Below, piece by piece: positions 47,524 through 54,669 of a stretch of 64,000 nt of DNA; within the stretch, counting starts at the first letter, position 1, and each line of letters opens with the position of its first letter. The notes beneath the pieces are model-generated. The model made no database searches, had not been told where the DNA came from, and worked only from the letters and a program-made list of their open reading frames with translations. Where the stretch lies: contig NZ_JAFBCZ010000013.1 in assembly GCF_016907925.1 (NCBI RefSeq), positions 62,001 to 126,000 on the forward strand, given 5' to 3'. Both the position numbers and the translations under genes were made by a program. This stretch comes from Herpetosiphon giganteus. GTDB lineage: Bacteria > Chloroflexota > Chloroflexia > Chloroflexales > Herpetosiphonaceae.

Positions 47524-47663
47524 TTGAAAGGATGAAGGATGAATTATGAGGGAGGAAACCCCTGAACCATCCTTCATTTCACAACATACACATTTGAAAG
47601 GATGAAGGATGAATTATGAGGGAGGAAACCCCTGAACCATCCTTCATTTCACAACATACACAT
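47524..47663. repeat. Exact 70-bp tandem duplication in the argG leader
   Basis: Two identical 70-bp units (47524-47593 and 47594-47663), each starting TTGAAAGGATGAAGGATGAA and ending AACATACACA-TT, are followed by the first bases of a third. Each unit holds GGATGAA and TTCATCC copies in inverse orientation, so each can fold. It lies between argA and argG. Confidence 0.92.
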
Positions 47664-47724
47664 TTGAGGATAAACCTAAGGAATCGGATCTTCATCCTTC
47701 ATCCCTCATAATTCATCCTTACGA

Positions 47725-48228
47725 TTAATGTTCCCAAACGACGGCGGTTTCGTCACAGCAGGTGACGAGTGGACACTTGACACAATCGCGCCAAACCTTT
47801 TCGGGGAAGCGTTCTTTGTCGGTGATCGTAAAACCCAAGCGCACAAAAAACGAGACAGCGCGGGTCAAGGCAAAAACTGTATGAATTTGGCGCAATTTGG
47901 CTTGAGCAACCAGTTCGAGCACAATTTTGGCACCAACGCCAGCAGCGCGATACTCGGTTGCCACGGCTAATGAGCGAACCTCAACCAGATCAGGATTCAT
48001 CAGCAACAACGAGCCAATGCCAATCACCCGTTGGCCATGGCAGGCAACTACCCAATTTGCTAAAGAAGCACGAATTTCGTCAGCGGAACGGGGTAATAAA
48101 TGCCCAGCCCGCACATTTTCGGCTACCAACTCAGCCATGCCAGCCACATCGTCTTCATGGGCGGGCCGAACCACAATGTCCGCAGGATCGATTGGAGCCA
48201 AAACTGTACTTTGTTGAATGGCAACCAT
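47725..48228 (-). CDS. argA: N-acetylglutamate synthase, short GNAT form
   Basis: A 167-residue single-domain acetyltransferase. The acetyl-CoA loop is VATEYRAAGVGAKIVLELV. The C-terminal pattern FALTRAVSFFVRLGFTITDKE, then PEKVWRDCVKCP and CCDE, is characteristic of short ArgA-type synthases. It makes N-acetylglutamate for arginine synthesis, in agreement with its place between argB and argG. It lacks the amino-acid kinase-like regulatory domain of classical ArgA, so feedback control must be elsewhere. Confidence 0.9.
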   Translation of the reverse strand: MVAIQQSTVLAPIDPADIVVRPAHEDDVAGMAELVAENVRAGHLLPRSADEIRASLANWVVACHGQRVIGIGSLLLMNPDLVEVRSLAVATEYRAAGVGAKIVLELVAQAKLRQIHTVFALTRAVSFFVRLGFTITDKERFPEKVWRDCVKCPLVTCCDETAVVWEH

Positions 48229-48382
48229 TGATTGGTTACTCCCAAAACGGCTTGCGCCGGATAATGTTTAAATGTCGCTATCTATGTTTAGGCCCAGTTT
48301 TGGGCTTGATTTCGTTGATCATTGCTTAGCATTGCGCCAGCCTTCGCGTGCTTCGCGTGCTTCGCGGTTCCACTCATTCCTC

Positions 48383-48450
48383 GTTTCGCCACCCTTCCGT
48401 CCCTCCGCCGGAGGGAGACACAGGGGGTTTTCATCCCCCTGCACCCCCTC
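48383..48450 (-). repeat. Dispersed double-hairpin repeat, family A copy 5
   Basis: Reverse-oriented copy with the CCCTCCG-G-CGGAGGG second hairpin, inside the 154-bp tandem duplication. Confidence 0.85.
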
Positions 48451-48533
48451 ATATTTGCGTGTTGGATTGTTAGTGTGCTTCTGTTACTCCCACCTTCGGG
48501 TCCTTCGCGTGCTTCGCGGTTCCACTCATTCCT

Positions 48534-48604
48534 CGTTTCGCCACCCTTCCGTCCCTCCGCCGGAGGGAGACGCAGGGGGTTTTCATCCCCCTGCACCCCC
48601 TAAT
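48534..48604 (-). repeat. Dispersed double-hairpin repeat, family A copy 6
   Basis: Reverse-oriented copy almost identical to copy 5, in the second unit of the 154-bp tandem duplication. Confidence 0.85.
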
Positions 48605-48722
48605 ATTCACGCGTTGGATTGTTGCTGTGCTTCTGTTACTCCCGCCTTCGCGTGCTTCGCGCTCTTCGCGGTTTCAGTATCTCCTGACCCCTAGCACCTG
48701 AATCCTGAATCCTCACGTGCCA

Positions 48723-49469
48723 TTAGGCGGCCTCGATAATCGTGCCAGCCTCAAGCTGATCGATGTTAGTGATGCGGACGACTTTCACGCCAGCCTGCAA
48801 GCCGCTCAAGGCCGATTCAACCTTGGGAATCATGCCGCCGCTGATTGTGCCATTGGCGATTAATGCCTGAATTTCGTTGGTGTTGAGCCGTGGCGCAACC
48901 ACGCCATCAACCAAAACTCCAGGCACATTCGAGATAAACACGGCTTCGTCGGCTCCAACCGCGGCAGCAATCGCACCTGCAAATACATCAGCATTCACAT
49001 TCAACGTGCCGCCAGCGCCATCAGCACAAATTGGGGCCAGCACTGGCACAACATCAGCAGCCAAGGCCTCATATAAAATCGTGGCCCGAATCCGCGCTGG
49101 TTTGCCAACTGCACCCAAATCGCCAGCTTCGTGCTCCACGCGGGTCGCATAGACCAAGTTGCGATCAATGCCCGACAAGCCGAGGGCTTCCACGCCAACT
49201 GCATTCAGCGCTGCCACCAAGCGGGTGCTAACACTGCCACAAAGTACCATCGTGGCAGCTTTGAGCGCGGTTTGGTCGGTTACGCGCAAGCCCGCCACAA
49301 ATTGCGGCTCACCACCAAGCGCGACTTGCAATTGGCCAATTTCTTTGCCGCCACCATGGACCAAAATTGGCACATCGTGGGCGTTGACCATGGTTTGGAT
49401 GACCGCAACCAAGCGCGCCAACCACGTTGGGTCATCAATTTCGTTGCCGCCAAGCTTCAAGATTCGCAT
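48723..49469 (-). CDS. argB: Acetylglutamate kinase
   Basis: A 248-residue amino-acid kinase phosphorylating N-acetylglutamate. ILKLGGNEID, LVHGGGKEIGQL, GLRVTDQTALKAATMVLCGSV and NVNADVFAGAIAAAVGADEAVFI span the fold, and GGMIPKVESAL holds the ATP-side Lys. ATG 49469 has GGAG 5 nt upstream. It starts 10 bp after the argC stop, so argC and argB are one unit. Confidence 0.95.
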   Translation of the reverse strand: MRILKLGGNEIDDPTWLARLVAVIQTMVNAHDVPILVHGGGKEIGQLQVALGGEPQFVAGLRVTDQTALKAATMVLCGSVSTRLVAALNAVGVEALGLSGIDRNLVYATRVEHEAGDLGAVGKPARIRATILYEALAADVVPVLAPICADGAGGTLNVNADVFAGAIAAAVGADEAVFISNVPGVLVDGVVAPRLNTNEIQALIANGTISGGMIPKVESALSGLQAGVKVVRITNIDQLEAGTIIEAA

Positions 49470-49478
49470 CACCCACTC

Positions 49479-50489
49479 CTAACGCAAGCCCGTGGTTTCA
49501 GGCAAGCCAAACATAATATTCATATTTTGAATTGCCTGCCCAGAAGCGCCTTTGAGCAAATTATCAATCGCCGAGGTGACGATCAGCATGCCAGGCTGGG
49601 CCAGCGTCAGGCCAATTGCACAATCGTTGGTATGCACCACATGCGCCAAACTGGCCAATTGACCTTGATCAAGCACATTGACAAATGGCTCGTTGGCGTA
49701 GCGCTCACGATAGAGCGCATGAATCTGGGCCAAATCCAGCTCTGGCTGAATTGGCACATAGATTGTGCTTAAAATACCGCGTTGGGTCGGCAAGAGGTGT
49801 GGTGCAAAAATCGTGTTAACTGCTGCGTTTGCCAACTTGCTCAGTTCTTGCTCAATTTCGCCAACATGGCGGTGGGTATGGCCAATGTTGTAGGGGCTAT
49901 AGTTTTCGTGAGCCTCGACGAAATGCAAGTGTTGCTTAGGTGAGCGGCCTGCGCCCGAAACGCCCGAAGCAGCATTGATGATGATAGTTTGGCCAGTTTG
50001 CCACCAACCTTGCTCCAATAATGGCGCTAAACCAAGCAGCACACTGGTGGGGTAACAACCAGGGTTGGCAATCGCTGGCACATCAACCAGCGCGGCGCGA
50101 TTCAATTCAGGCAAGCCATAGGGTGCGTTCAAGAGTTCGGGGTGGGGATGCGTGTGGTCGTACCAGCGGGTGTAAGCGGCGGGGCTGTCCAAGCGAAGGT
50201 CGGCGGAGAGGTCAATGGCTTTGACACCATTCTGGCGGGCCTCTGCCACCGTTTTGGCAGCGACACCGTGCGGCAACCCCGTGAAAATCACATCAACAGT
50301 CTGCCAATCAACCTGATTCGCAGCTAATAAGGTCAGATCAAGTGGGCCGGGCACAACCTCGGCCAAACGCTTGCCCGCCGCCGATTCCGAGACAGCCCAA
50401 ACGAGGCTGGCCTTTGGGTGACGTTGTAGCCAGCGAGCTAGTTCGTATCCGGCGTAGCCCGTTACGCCAAAAATCCCAACACGAATCAT
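49479..50489 (-). CDS. argC: N-acetyl-gamma-glutamyl-phosphate reductase
   Basis: A 336-residue NADPH-dependent reductase. GVTGYAGYELARWLQRHP is the N-terminal nucleotide motif, and VPAIANPGCYPTSVLLGLAPL holds the catalytic Cys in NPGCYPT. ATG 50489 has GGGAG 6 nt upstream; the longer frame begins in a GGATGAA repeat. It is the first structural gene of the arginine cluster, 112 bp beyond the terminator of the leader described below. Confidence 0.96.
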   Translation of the reverse strand: MIRVGIFGVTGYAGYELARWLQRHPKASLVWAVSESAAGKRLAEVVPGPLDLTLLAANQVDWQTVDVIFTGLPHGVAAKTVAEARQNGVKAIDLSADLRLDSPAAYTRWYDHTHPHPELLNAPYGLPELNRAALVDVPAIANPGCYPTSVLLGLAPLLEQGWWQTGQTIIINAASGVSGAGRSPKQHLHFVEAHENYSPYNIGHTHRHVGEIEQELSKLANAAVNTIFAPHLLPTQRGILSTIYVPIQPELDLAQIHALYRERYANEPFVNVLDQGQLASLAHVVHTNDCAIGLTLAQPGMLIVTSAIDNLLKGASGQAIQNMNIMFGLPETTGLR

Positions 50490-50505
50490 TGCGAACTCCC
50501 TATCG

Positions 50506-50590
50506 TTAAGGATGAAAGATGAAGGATGAGGGATGAACACATGGGTGTTCCATCATTCAACCGTTTCATCCTTCATCCCTCATCCTTCAT
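50506..50590. repeat. Inverted GGATGAA / TTCATCC repeats before argC
   Basis: Strings AAGGATGAAAGATGAAGGATG (about 50509-50530) and CATCCTTCATCCCTCATCC (about 50567-50587) are inverse to each other around CACATGGGTGTTCC. They can form a long hairpin between the attenuator terminator and the argC ribosome-binding site. Confidence 0.65.
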
Positions 50591-50600
50591 AATTTCGCGC

Positions 50601-50647
50601 TAAAAAAAGTTTCCCCCCGAACCATCAATTGAGGCTCGGGGGGAAAC
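50601..50647 (-). terminator. Attenuator terminator of the arg operon
   Basis: On the minus strand GTTTCCCCCCGAGCC (50647-50633) pairs with GGTTCGGGGGGAAAC (50623-50609), fully paired in RNA apart from one G-U, with a 9-nt loop. Seven T follow. It lies 33 nt past the leader-peptide stop and 112 bp before argC. Confidence 0.92.
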
Positions 50648-50679
50648 GCTTGGGCGTTTATGATCTTGCTCGTTGCCTG

Positions 50680-50781
50680 TTATCCAGCACAAACGGCGCA
50701 AGCCCACCGAACCTCGTTGGTACGGGGACGACGCAGCCGCAATGCTGGCGAAAAAAGGTTGGTGAGCATTTGTTTCTTCAT
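50680..50781 (-). CDS. Arginine-rich leader peptide of the arg operon (33 aa)
   Basis: ATG 50781 to TAA 50680 encodes 33 residues: MKKQMLTNLFSP, ALRLRRPRTNEVRW, ACAVCAG. Five Arg codons (CGG, CGT, CGT, CGT, CGG) fall in an 11-codon window, three of them in RRPR. A consensus promoter places the start site only about 5 nt before the ATG, so the mRNA is nearly leaderless and no ribosome-binding site exists. Codons for TNEVRWA overlap a segment (50713-50703) that is complementary to the 5' arm of the following terminator. It reads as a regulatory peptide whose translation senses arginyl-tRNA. The two Cys codons near the stop are unexplained. Confidence 0.8.
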   Translation of the reverse strand: MKKQMLTNLFSPALRLRRPRTNEVRWACAVCAG

Positions 50782-50791
50782 AATGTCGCGA

Positions 50792-50820
50792 ATAATAGTG
50801 CGATTTAGATATTTTGTCAA
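50792..50820 (-). promoter_or_regulatory. Promoter of the arg leader and operon
   Basis: On the minus strand a perfect TTGACA (50820-50815), exactly 17 bp, and TATTAT (50797-50792). The expected start is near 50786-50784. Confidence 0.88.
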
Positions 50821-50882
50821 GTAGGGGTTGCAACGCGTATTTAGCTGATTCTAATGGGCTAAATAACGCATTGCAGCACAGG

Positions 50883-52070
50883 TTAAAGCTTGCTAATAGT
50901 TGGCCGTTCGCCAGTGTAGCGCGCTCGTGGCCGAATCAAGCGTGCATCGCTATATTGCTCCAACGCATGGCCAATCCAGCCAACGCTACGGCCTAAAGCA
51001 AACAGGCTCATCGCGCTGCCCAACGGCAAATTCAGCACTCGCCCAACCCACGCCAAGCCAAAATCAATCGTCGGATGATCGCCCAACAATTCATAAACTG
51101 CTTGAATAATTCGATCAATATCGCTGCTAAATTGGGGCGCTAATTGACGAATCAAATCGAGCAGCACTTTGCCGCGTGGATCGCCATTGGGATACATCGG
51201 GTGGCCAAAGCCAGGTATCGGCTGGCCTAAGCGCAATTTTTGGGCCAAAACAGCAGCCATATCGGGGCTACGCAACAGCTCATCCAACAGCAACTCGCTT
51301 AATTCGCTTTGCTTGCCATGATGCACGCCGCCCAGCGCCGCCAAGCCAGCACTCACCACTGCATACAAGGTTGTGCCTGCCGAGGCAACACAGCGAGCAG
51401 TAAACGATGAGACGTTTAATTCATGATCAGCACTCACAATTAACGCAGCGTTGAGCAGCGGCTGCAAATGCGATGGGATCTGCCATGCTTCGGCCAAATG
51501 GGCGACGATTGGGCCTTGTAATGGGCGTTTGGCGGCAACACTAAACAGCAATTGTACAACCCGTACTGCCGTGCGTTGCAAGCCTTGCAACCGTTGATCA
51601 AAGGCTGCATGATCGTTGCTGCCAACCATCGCCAAGGCAATAACACATTGCTCAATCAACGCCAAATCAGGCAATTGTGGGATACTAATCGCTGGCAAAT
51701 CGGCCCATAATTGGCTGCTCTGTTGGCGCTCACCAGTCCAAATTAGGCTGGCAACTTCTTCGATGCTCGCATTCAAGGCCAAATCGCGCACATCAATCCC
51801 GCGATAATACACCAGTTGATTATCGATCAACGTGATTGCTGAATCGAGCACTGGCGTGCCCCAGTGCAGTGCACCAGCCGCCACACTGGCTGGATTGCGT
51901 CGCCCTTCACGACGCAGTTTCAATTGCTCAACTTCATCGAACAAATAGCGATGAGCATGCGCTCCGGCTGGCTCCGAGTGCAGCAACCCGCGGCTCACAT
52001 AGGCATACACGGTTGGCACACTGATTCCCAAATGCTCGGCCACTTCGCGAGCACTCAAATAGCGCGTCAT
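50883..52070 (-). CDS. Helix-turn-helix / citrate synthase fusion
   Basis: A 395-residue protein. Residues 1-55 form a MerR/excisionase-type helix-turn-helix (YLSAREVAEHLGISVPTVYAYVSRGLL), and residues 70-395 a citrate synthase fold. Catalytic candidates are His in VHHGKQ, His in GFGHPMYPNGDPRG and Asp in PTIDFGLAWV. In the second motif Pro replaces the Arg of GFGHRVY, so activity is doubtful. ATG 52070 has GGAG 7 nt upstream. It is divergent from a standard citrate synthase gene, with 139 bp between starts; it could be an enzyme, an enzyme-like regulator, or both. Confidence 0.88.
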   Translation of the reverse strand: MTRYLSAREVAEHLGISVPTVYAYVSRGLLHSEPAGAHAHRYLFDEVEQLKLRREGRRNPASVAAGALHWGTPVLDSAITLIDNQLVYYRGIDVRDLALNASIEEVASLIWTGERQQSSQLWADLPAISIPQLPDLALIEQCVIALAMVGSNDHAAFDQRLQGLQRTAVRVVQLLFSVAAKRPLQGPIVAHLAEAWQIPSHLQPLLNAALIVSADHELNVSSFTARCVASAGTTLYAVVSAGLAALGGVHHGKQSELSELLLDELLRSPDMAAVLAQKLRLGQPIPGFGHPMYPNGDPRGKVLLDLIRQLAPQFSSDIDRIIQAVYELLGDHPTIDFGLAWVGRVLNLPLGSAMSLFALGRSVGWIGHALEQYSDARLIRPRARYTGERPTISKL

Positions 52071-52103
52071 TGCGTTGCTCCATTCCAATATTGATTCATC
52101 AAT

Positions 52104-52137
52104 CAACATTGACAACATTGATAAATCTATTTATAGT
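52104..52137 (+). promoter_or_regulatory. Citrate synthase promoter with tandem 9-bp repeats
   Basis: TTGACA (52109-52114), exactly 17 bp and TATAGT (52132-52137). Two adjacent CAACATTGA repeats (52104-52112, 52113-52121) overlap the -35, and TTGATTCATCAATCAA lies just upstream. These are candidate sites for the divergently encoded helix-turn-helix protein. Confidence 0.75.
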
Positions 52138-52209
52138 CGATAGCAGCAGGAATTTCAAGCGGCAAAATTGCCGCTCAAGGCCTAACACGCTGGAAAGGAT
52201 CGATTGTCA

Positions 52210-53337
52210 ATGGCGACTGAAACCCAAGTTCATGTAGGTTTAGAAGGCATCGTTGCCGCAGCAACGCGGCTCAGTAGTGTCGATGGCCAAGCAGGCGAAT
52301 TAATTATTGCTGGTTTTCCATTGGAGCGTTTGGCCCCCTTTGCTACCTTCGAGGAAACCATTTTTCTGTTGTGGAATGATCATTTACCCAGCCAAAACGA
52401 GCTAGCCGAATTGCGCCAAAGCCTTGCCAGCCAACGCCAATTGCCAGCCTTAACGTTACAAGTGGCCCAGCAACTTGGCCGCGAACAGATCGACCCGATG
52501 GATGCGTTGCGCGCTGCCACAGCCACATTAACCCCGTTGGCCGACGAAAAAGCTACAGCGCAGCGGATTGTCGCCGCTTTGCCAACGATTGTGGCGGCCT
52601 ATTGGCGCGCCCGCAACCAAGCCGAATTTATCGAGCCGCGCAGCGATTTAAGCCATGCCGCCAATTATTTGTGGATGTTGACTGGCAACGAGCCAAGCGC
52701 CGAGCAAGTGCGTGCCCTCGAAACCTATCTCAACACGGTGGTTGACCACGGCTTGAACGCCTCGACCTTCACCACCCGCGTGATCATCTCGACCGAATCG
52801 GATTTGGTTTCGGCGGTAACTGGCGCAATTGGCGCACTCAAAGGGCCGTTGCATGGCGGCGCACCAGGCCCAGCCTTGGATATGGTGTTTGAAATTGGCA
52901 CTGCCGATCGCGCTGAGGAAGTGCTACGCGCCAAGTTGGCTCGCGGCGAGCGCTTGATGGGCTTTGGTCATCGCGTCTATAAAGTGCGCGATCCACGGGC
53001 AGAGGTTTTGGCAGGCGCTGCCGATCAACTGTTTGCCAACGATGGCAACCGCGAATTGTACGAATTGGTGCGCCACGTTGAGCAAACCGCAATTCGCTTG
53101 CTCGAAGAACACAAACCAGGCCGCAAATTGCAAACCAACGTCGAGTTTTATACCGCGTTGCTGTTGCATGGCATCGATTTTGAAACCGATTTGTTTACGC
53201 CAACCTTCACCATCAGCCGCGCCGTTGGCTGGATTGCCCACGCCTTCGAGCAACGCGCCGTTGGCCGGATTATTCGGCCTCAATCGGTCTACACTGGCGA
53301 ACGCAACCGCACGTGGGTTGATGTCGCCGAGCGCTAA
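52210..53337 (+). CDS. Citrate synthase
   Basis: A 375-residue short-type (type I, non-hexameric-like) citrate or methylcitrate synthase. GPLHGGAPGPALDM (His), MGFGHRVYKVRDPRAEVL (His), and NVEFYTALLLHGI (acid Glu where Asp is usual) mark the active site, with AVGWIAHAFEQ near the end. The start is either ATG 52210 or TTG 52204; the AAGGAT site favours neither clearly. Condenses oxaloacetate with acetyl-CoA (or propionyl-CoA). It has its own promoter and a family B repeat pair downstream. Confidence 0.92.
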   Translation: MATETQVHVGLEGIVAAATRLSSVDGQAGELIIAGFPLERLAPFATFEETIFLLWNDHLPSQNELAELRQSLASQRQLPALTLQVAQQLGREQIDPMDALRAATATLTPLADEKATAQRIVAALPTIVAAYWRARNQAEFIEPRSDLSHAANYLWMLTGNEPSAEQVRALETYLNTVVDHGLNASTFTTRVIISTESDLVSAVTGAIGALKGPLHGGAPGPALDMVFEIGTADRAEEVLRAKLARGERLMGFGHRVYKVRDPRAEVLAGAADQLFANDGNRELYELVRHVEQTAIRLLEEHKPGRKLQTNVEFYTALLLHGIDFETDLFTPTFTISRAVGWIAHAFEQRAVGRIIRPQSVYTGERNRTWVDVAER

Positions 53338-53391
53338 TTAGTTACGTTTCCCCTTACCCCAACCTTTCAAGGGTAGGTTGTTAAGATTCCA

Positions 53392-53520
53392 TCACCCCAA
53401 CCCCTCGCCCACTGCGGTGAGCGAGGGGCTTTTCATGCCGTGGTCCTTGGACAATTCGTTGGGAAACAAAGGTCGGCTCCCCCTCGCCCGCGTTCAGTGG
53501 GCGAGGGGGTTGGGGGGTGA
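53392..53520. repeat. Family B inverted repeat pair after citrate synthase
   Basis: TCACCCCAACCCCTCGCCCA (53392-) and the inverse, CAGTGGGCGAGGGGGTTGGG (53495-53520), form arms of about 23 bp with small run-length differences. Each half is itself a hairpin (CCCCTCGC / GCGAGGGG). The layout could terminate citrate synthase transcription. Confidence 0.8.
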
Positions 53521-53547
53521 GGGAGCAACGCAAAAATTCTTCCCGAT

Positions 53548-53808
53548 TTACCCTTGAGCAAAGAACAATACTGCTAAAACCACTAAAGTTAAAATCATCC
53601 AAATTCCCATATACATTGCAATAAAGGTCTTGACGCTAGCTCCGGTTTTGCCGTTGTATTGCAATTTGCACTGCGGGCATTTGACCAAATTGGTCATTTT
53701 TGGCCCAACAACACCGCCCCACCAACTCATGGTTACTTTGGTGGGCATGGTGTAATGGCAACGCGGGCAGGGCATATACGGCGAGCTTGGTGGTACTTGA
53801 TACATCAT
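53548..53808 (-). CDS. Zinc-ribbon membrane protein, 86 aa
   Basis: An 86-residue protein with a CPRC...CPQC zinc ribbon in its first half and one C-terminal transmembrane helix (MYMGIWMILTLVVLAVLFFA). Its ATG overlaps the TGA of the upstream GNAT gene (TGATG), so it is translationally coupled. Function unknown. Confidence 0.7.
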   Translation of the reverse strand: MMYQVPPSSPYMPCPRCHYTMPTKVTMSWWGGVVGPKMTNLVKCPQCKLQYNGKTGASVKTFIAMYMGIWMILTLVVLAVLFFAQG

Positions 53809-54662
53809 CAATCCTCAAAACGATACTGATCAATATCGCATAAAGGCTTAAAGCCAACAGCTTGATAGATTTTATTCGAGGTTGGGTTGCTTAAATCAGT
53901 AAAGAGCATACAAAAGCGAAAGCCTTGATCCAACAGATGCTGGCTTAACGCGGCCACTGCATTACTGGCGTAGCCTCGACTGCGAAATTGCGGTGGCGTG
54001 GAAACAGCGCCAATGCAAATGCCATTGATGGTTGGGCGGCTTGAAGCAAGTGAAGAAACAGGCTTGCCGTCAACTTCCCAATACCAAGCGCTACCAGTCG
54101 CAATTTGGCGCTCGGCTACTGCCCGACTATCCCAGGCAGGCTCGTTGGGTACGGCTTCGGCATGAAACGCGGCCAGCCATTCAGCCAGCCATTCAACATC
54201 GGCAATGGTTGCCTGTTTGAGCGAACCAGCAACCGGGGTTGGTGGAATAACTTCGGTCAACGTATAAACGCGTTCATGCATACTCAACAGCGGTCGTCTA
54301 CCAGTTTTAGCTTGCCAAGCCGCGCAGAAAGCGGTGGTTGTTGCAGTCGCACTAAATACCCCAGATGGTGTAATGTTCTGGCTAACCAAGTAATTAGCTA
54401 AGGCCTCAGCCGCTTGGTTGGCTAAACTGGCATCGCGCAAGGCCGAAATTGTCAATGCATGCGGTGAGGTCATCACTGCCACGCCAACCGTGCCTTGCTC
54501 ATCGCGAATCGCCGCCAAAAAAGGTGCATTTGCAGGCATCCAGCCATTCTGAATGCGCATACTCAAGCCAAGCGGTAAATTATTCTCGGCCTCGTGCTGC
54601 AACAGAAATTCGCGGTGATCGGTTAAGAATTTGTCAACTGAAGTATATCGTTCGACGCGCAT
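53808..54662 (-). CDS. GNAT N-acetyltransferase, two-domain
   Basis: A 284-residue protein with two GNAT-like halves. The C-terminal one is complete: ISTPPQFRSRGYASNAVAALSQHLL-type acetyl-CoA loop (VSTPPQFRSRGYASNAV), then LFTDLSNPTSNKIYQAVGF. A perfect 11-bp hairpin lies 8 nt upstream, and its 3' arm includes GTGAGG, the likely ribosome-binding site. It is first in a two-gene unit with the zinc-ribbon membrane protein. Confidence 0.85.
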   Translation of the reverse strand: MRVERYTSVDKFLTDHREFLLQHEAENNLPLGLSMRIQNGWMPANAPFLAAIRDEQGTVGVAVMTSPHALTISALRDASLANQAAEALANYLVSQNITPSGVFSATATTTAFCAAWQAKTGRRPLLSMHERVYTLTEVIPPTPVAGSLKQATIADVEWLAEWLAAFHAEAVPNEPAWDSRAVAERQIATGSAWYWEVDGKPVSSLASSRPTINGICIGAVSTPPQFRSRGYASNAVAALSQHLLDQGFRFCMLFTDLSNPTSNKIYQAVGFKPLCDIDQYRFED

Positions 54663-54669
54663 ACAACAC

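Larger units (their letters stand above)
48350..48657. repeat. Tandem duplication of about 154 bp between argB and argA
   Basis: The 494-bp gap holds no gene. Two units with period 154 bp (for example TTCGCGGTTC at 48361 and 48515) each contain a GCTTCGCGGTTCCACTCATT string, a reverse family A repeat and a TTGGATTGTTNNTGTGCTTC string. A third partial unit follows to about 48690. Confidence 0.85.

Noticed and set aside
48322-48603. 93-codon frame between argB and argA
   Set aside because: It consists of two family A repeats and CTTCGCG strings; the apparent protein is a repeat translation.
50600-50833. 77-codon minus-strand frame overlapping the arg leader region
   Set aside because: It starts upstream of the promoter and runs into the terminator T-tract. 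The 33-codon frame in another phase fits promoter, stop and terminator far better.
53392-53520. Possible insertion sequence because of long inverted repeats
   Set aside because: There is no transposase frame inside (about 80 bp) and no target duplication; it is better described as a paired family B repeat.
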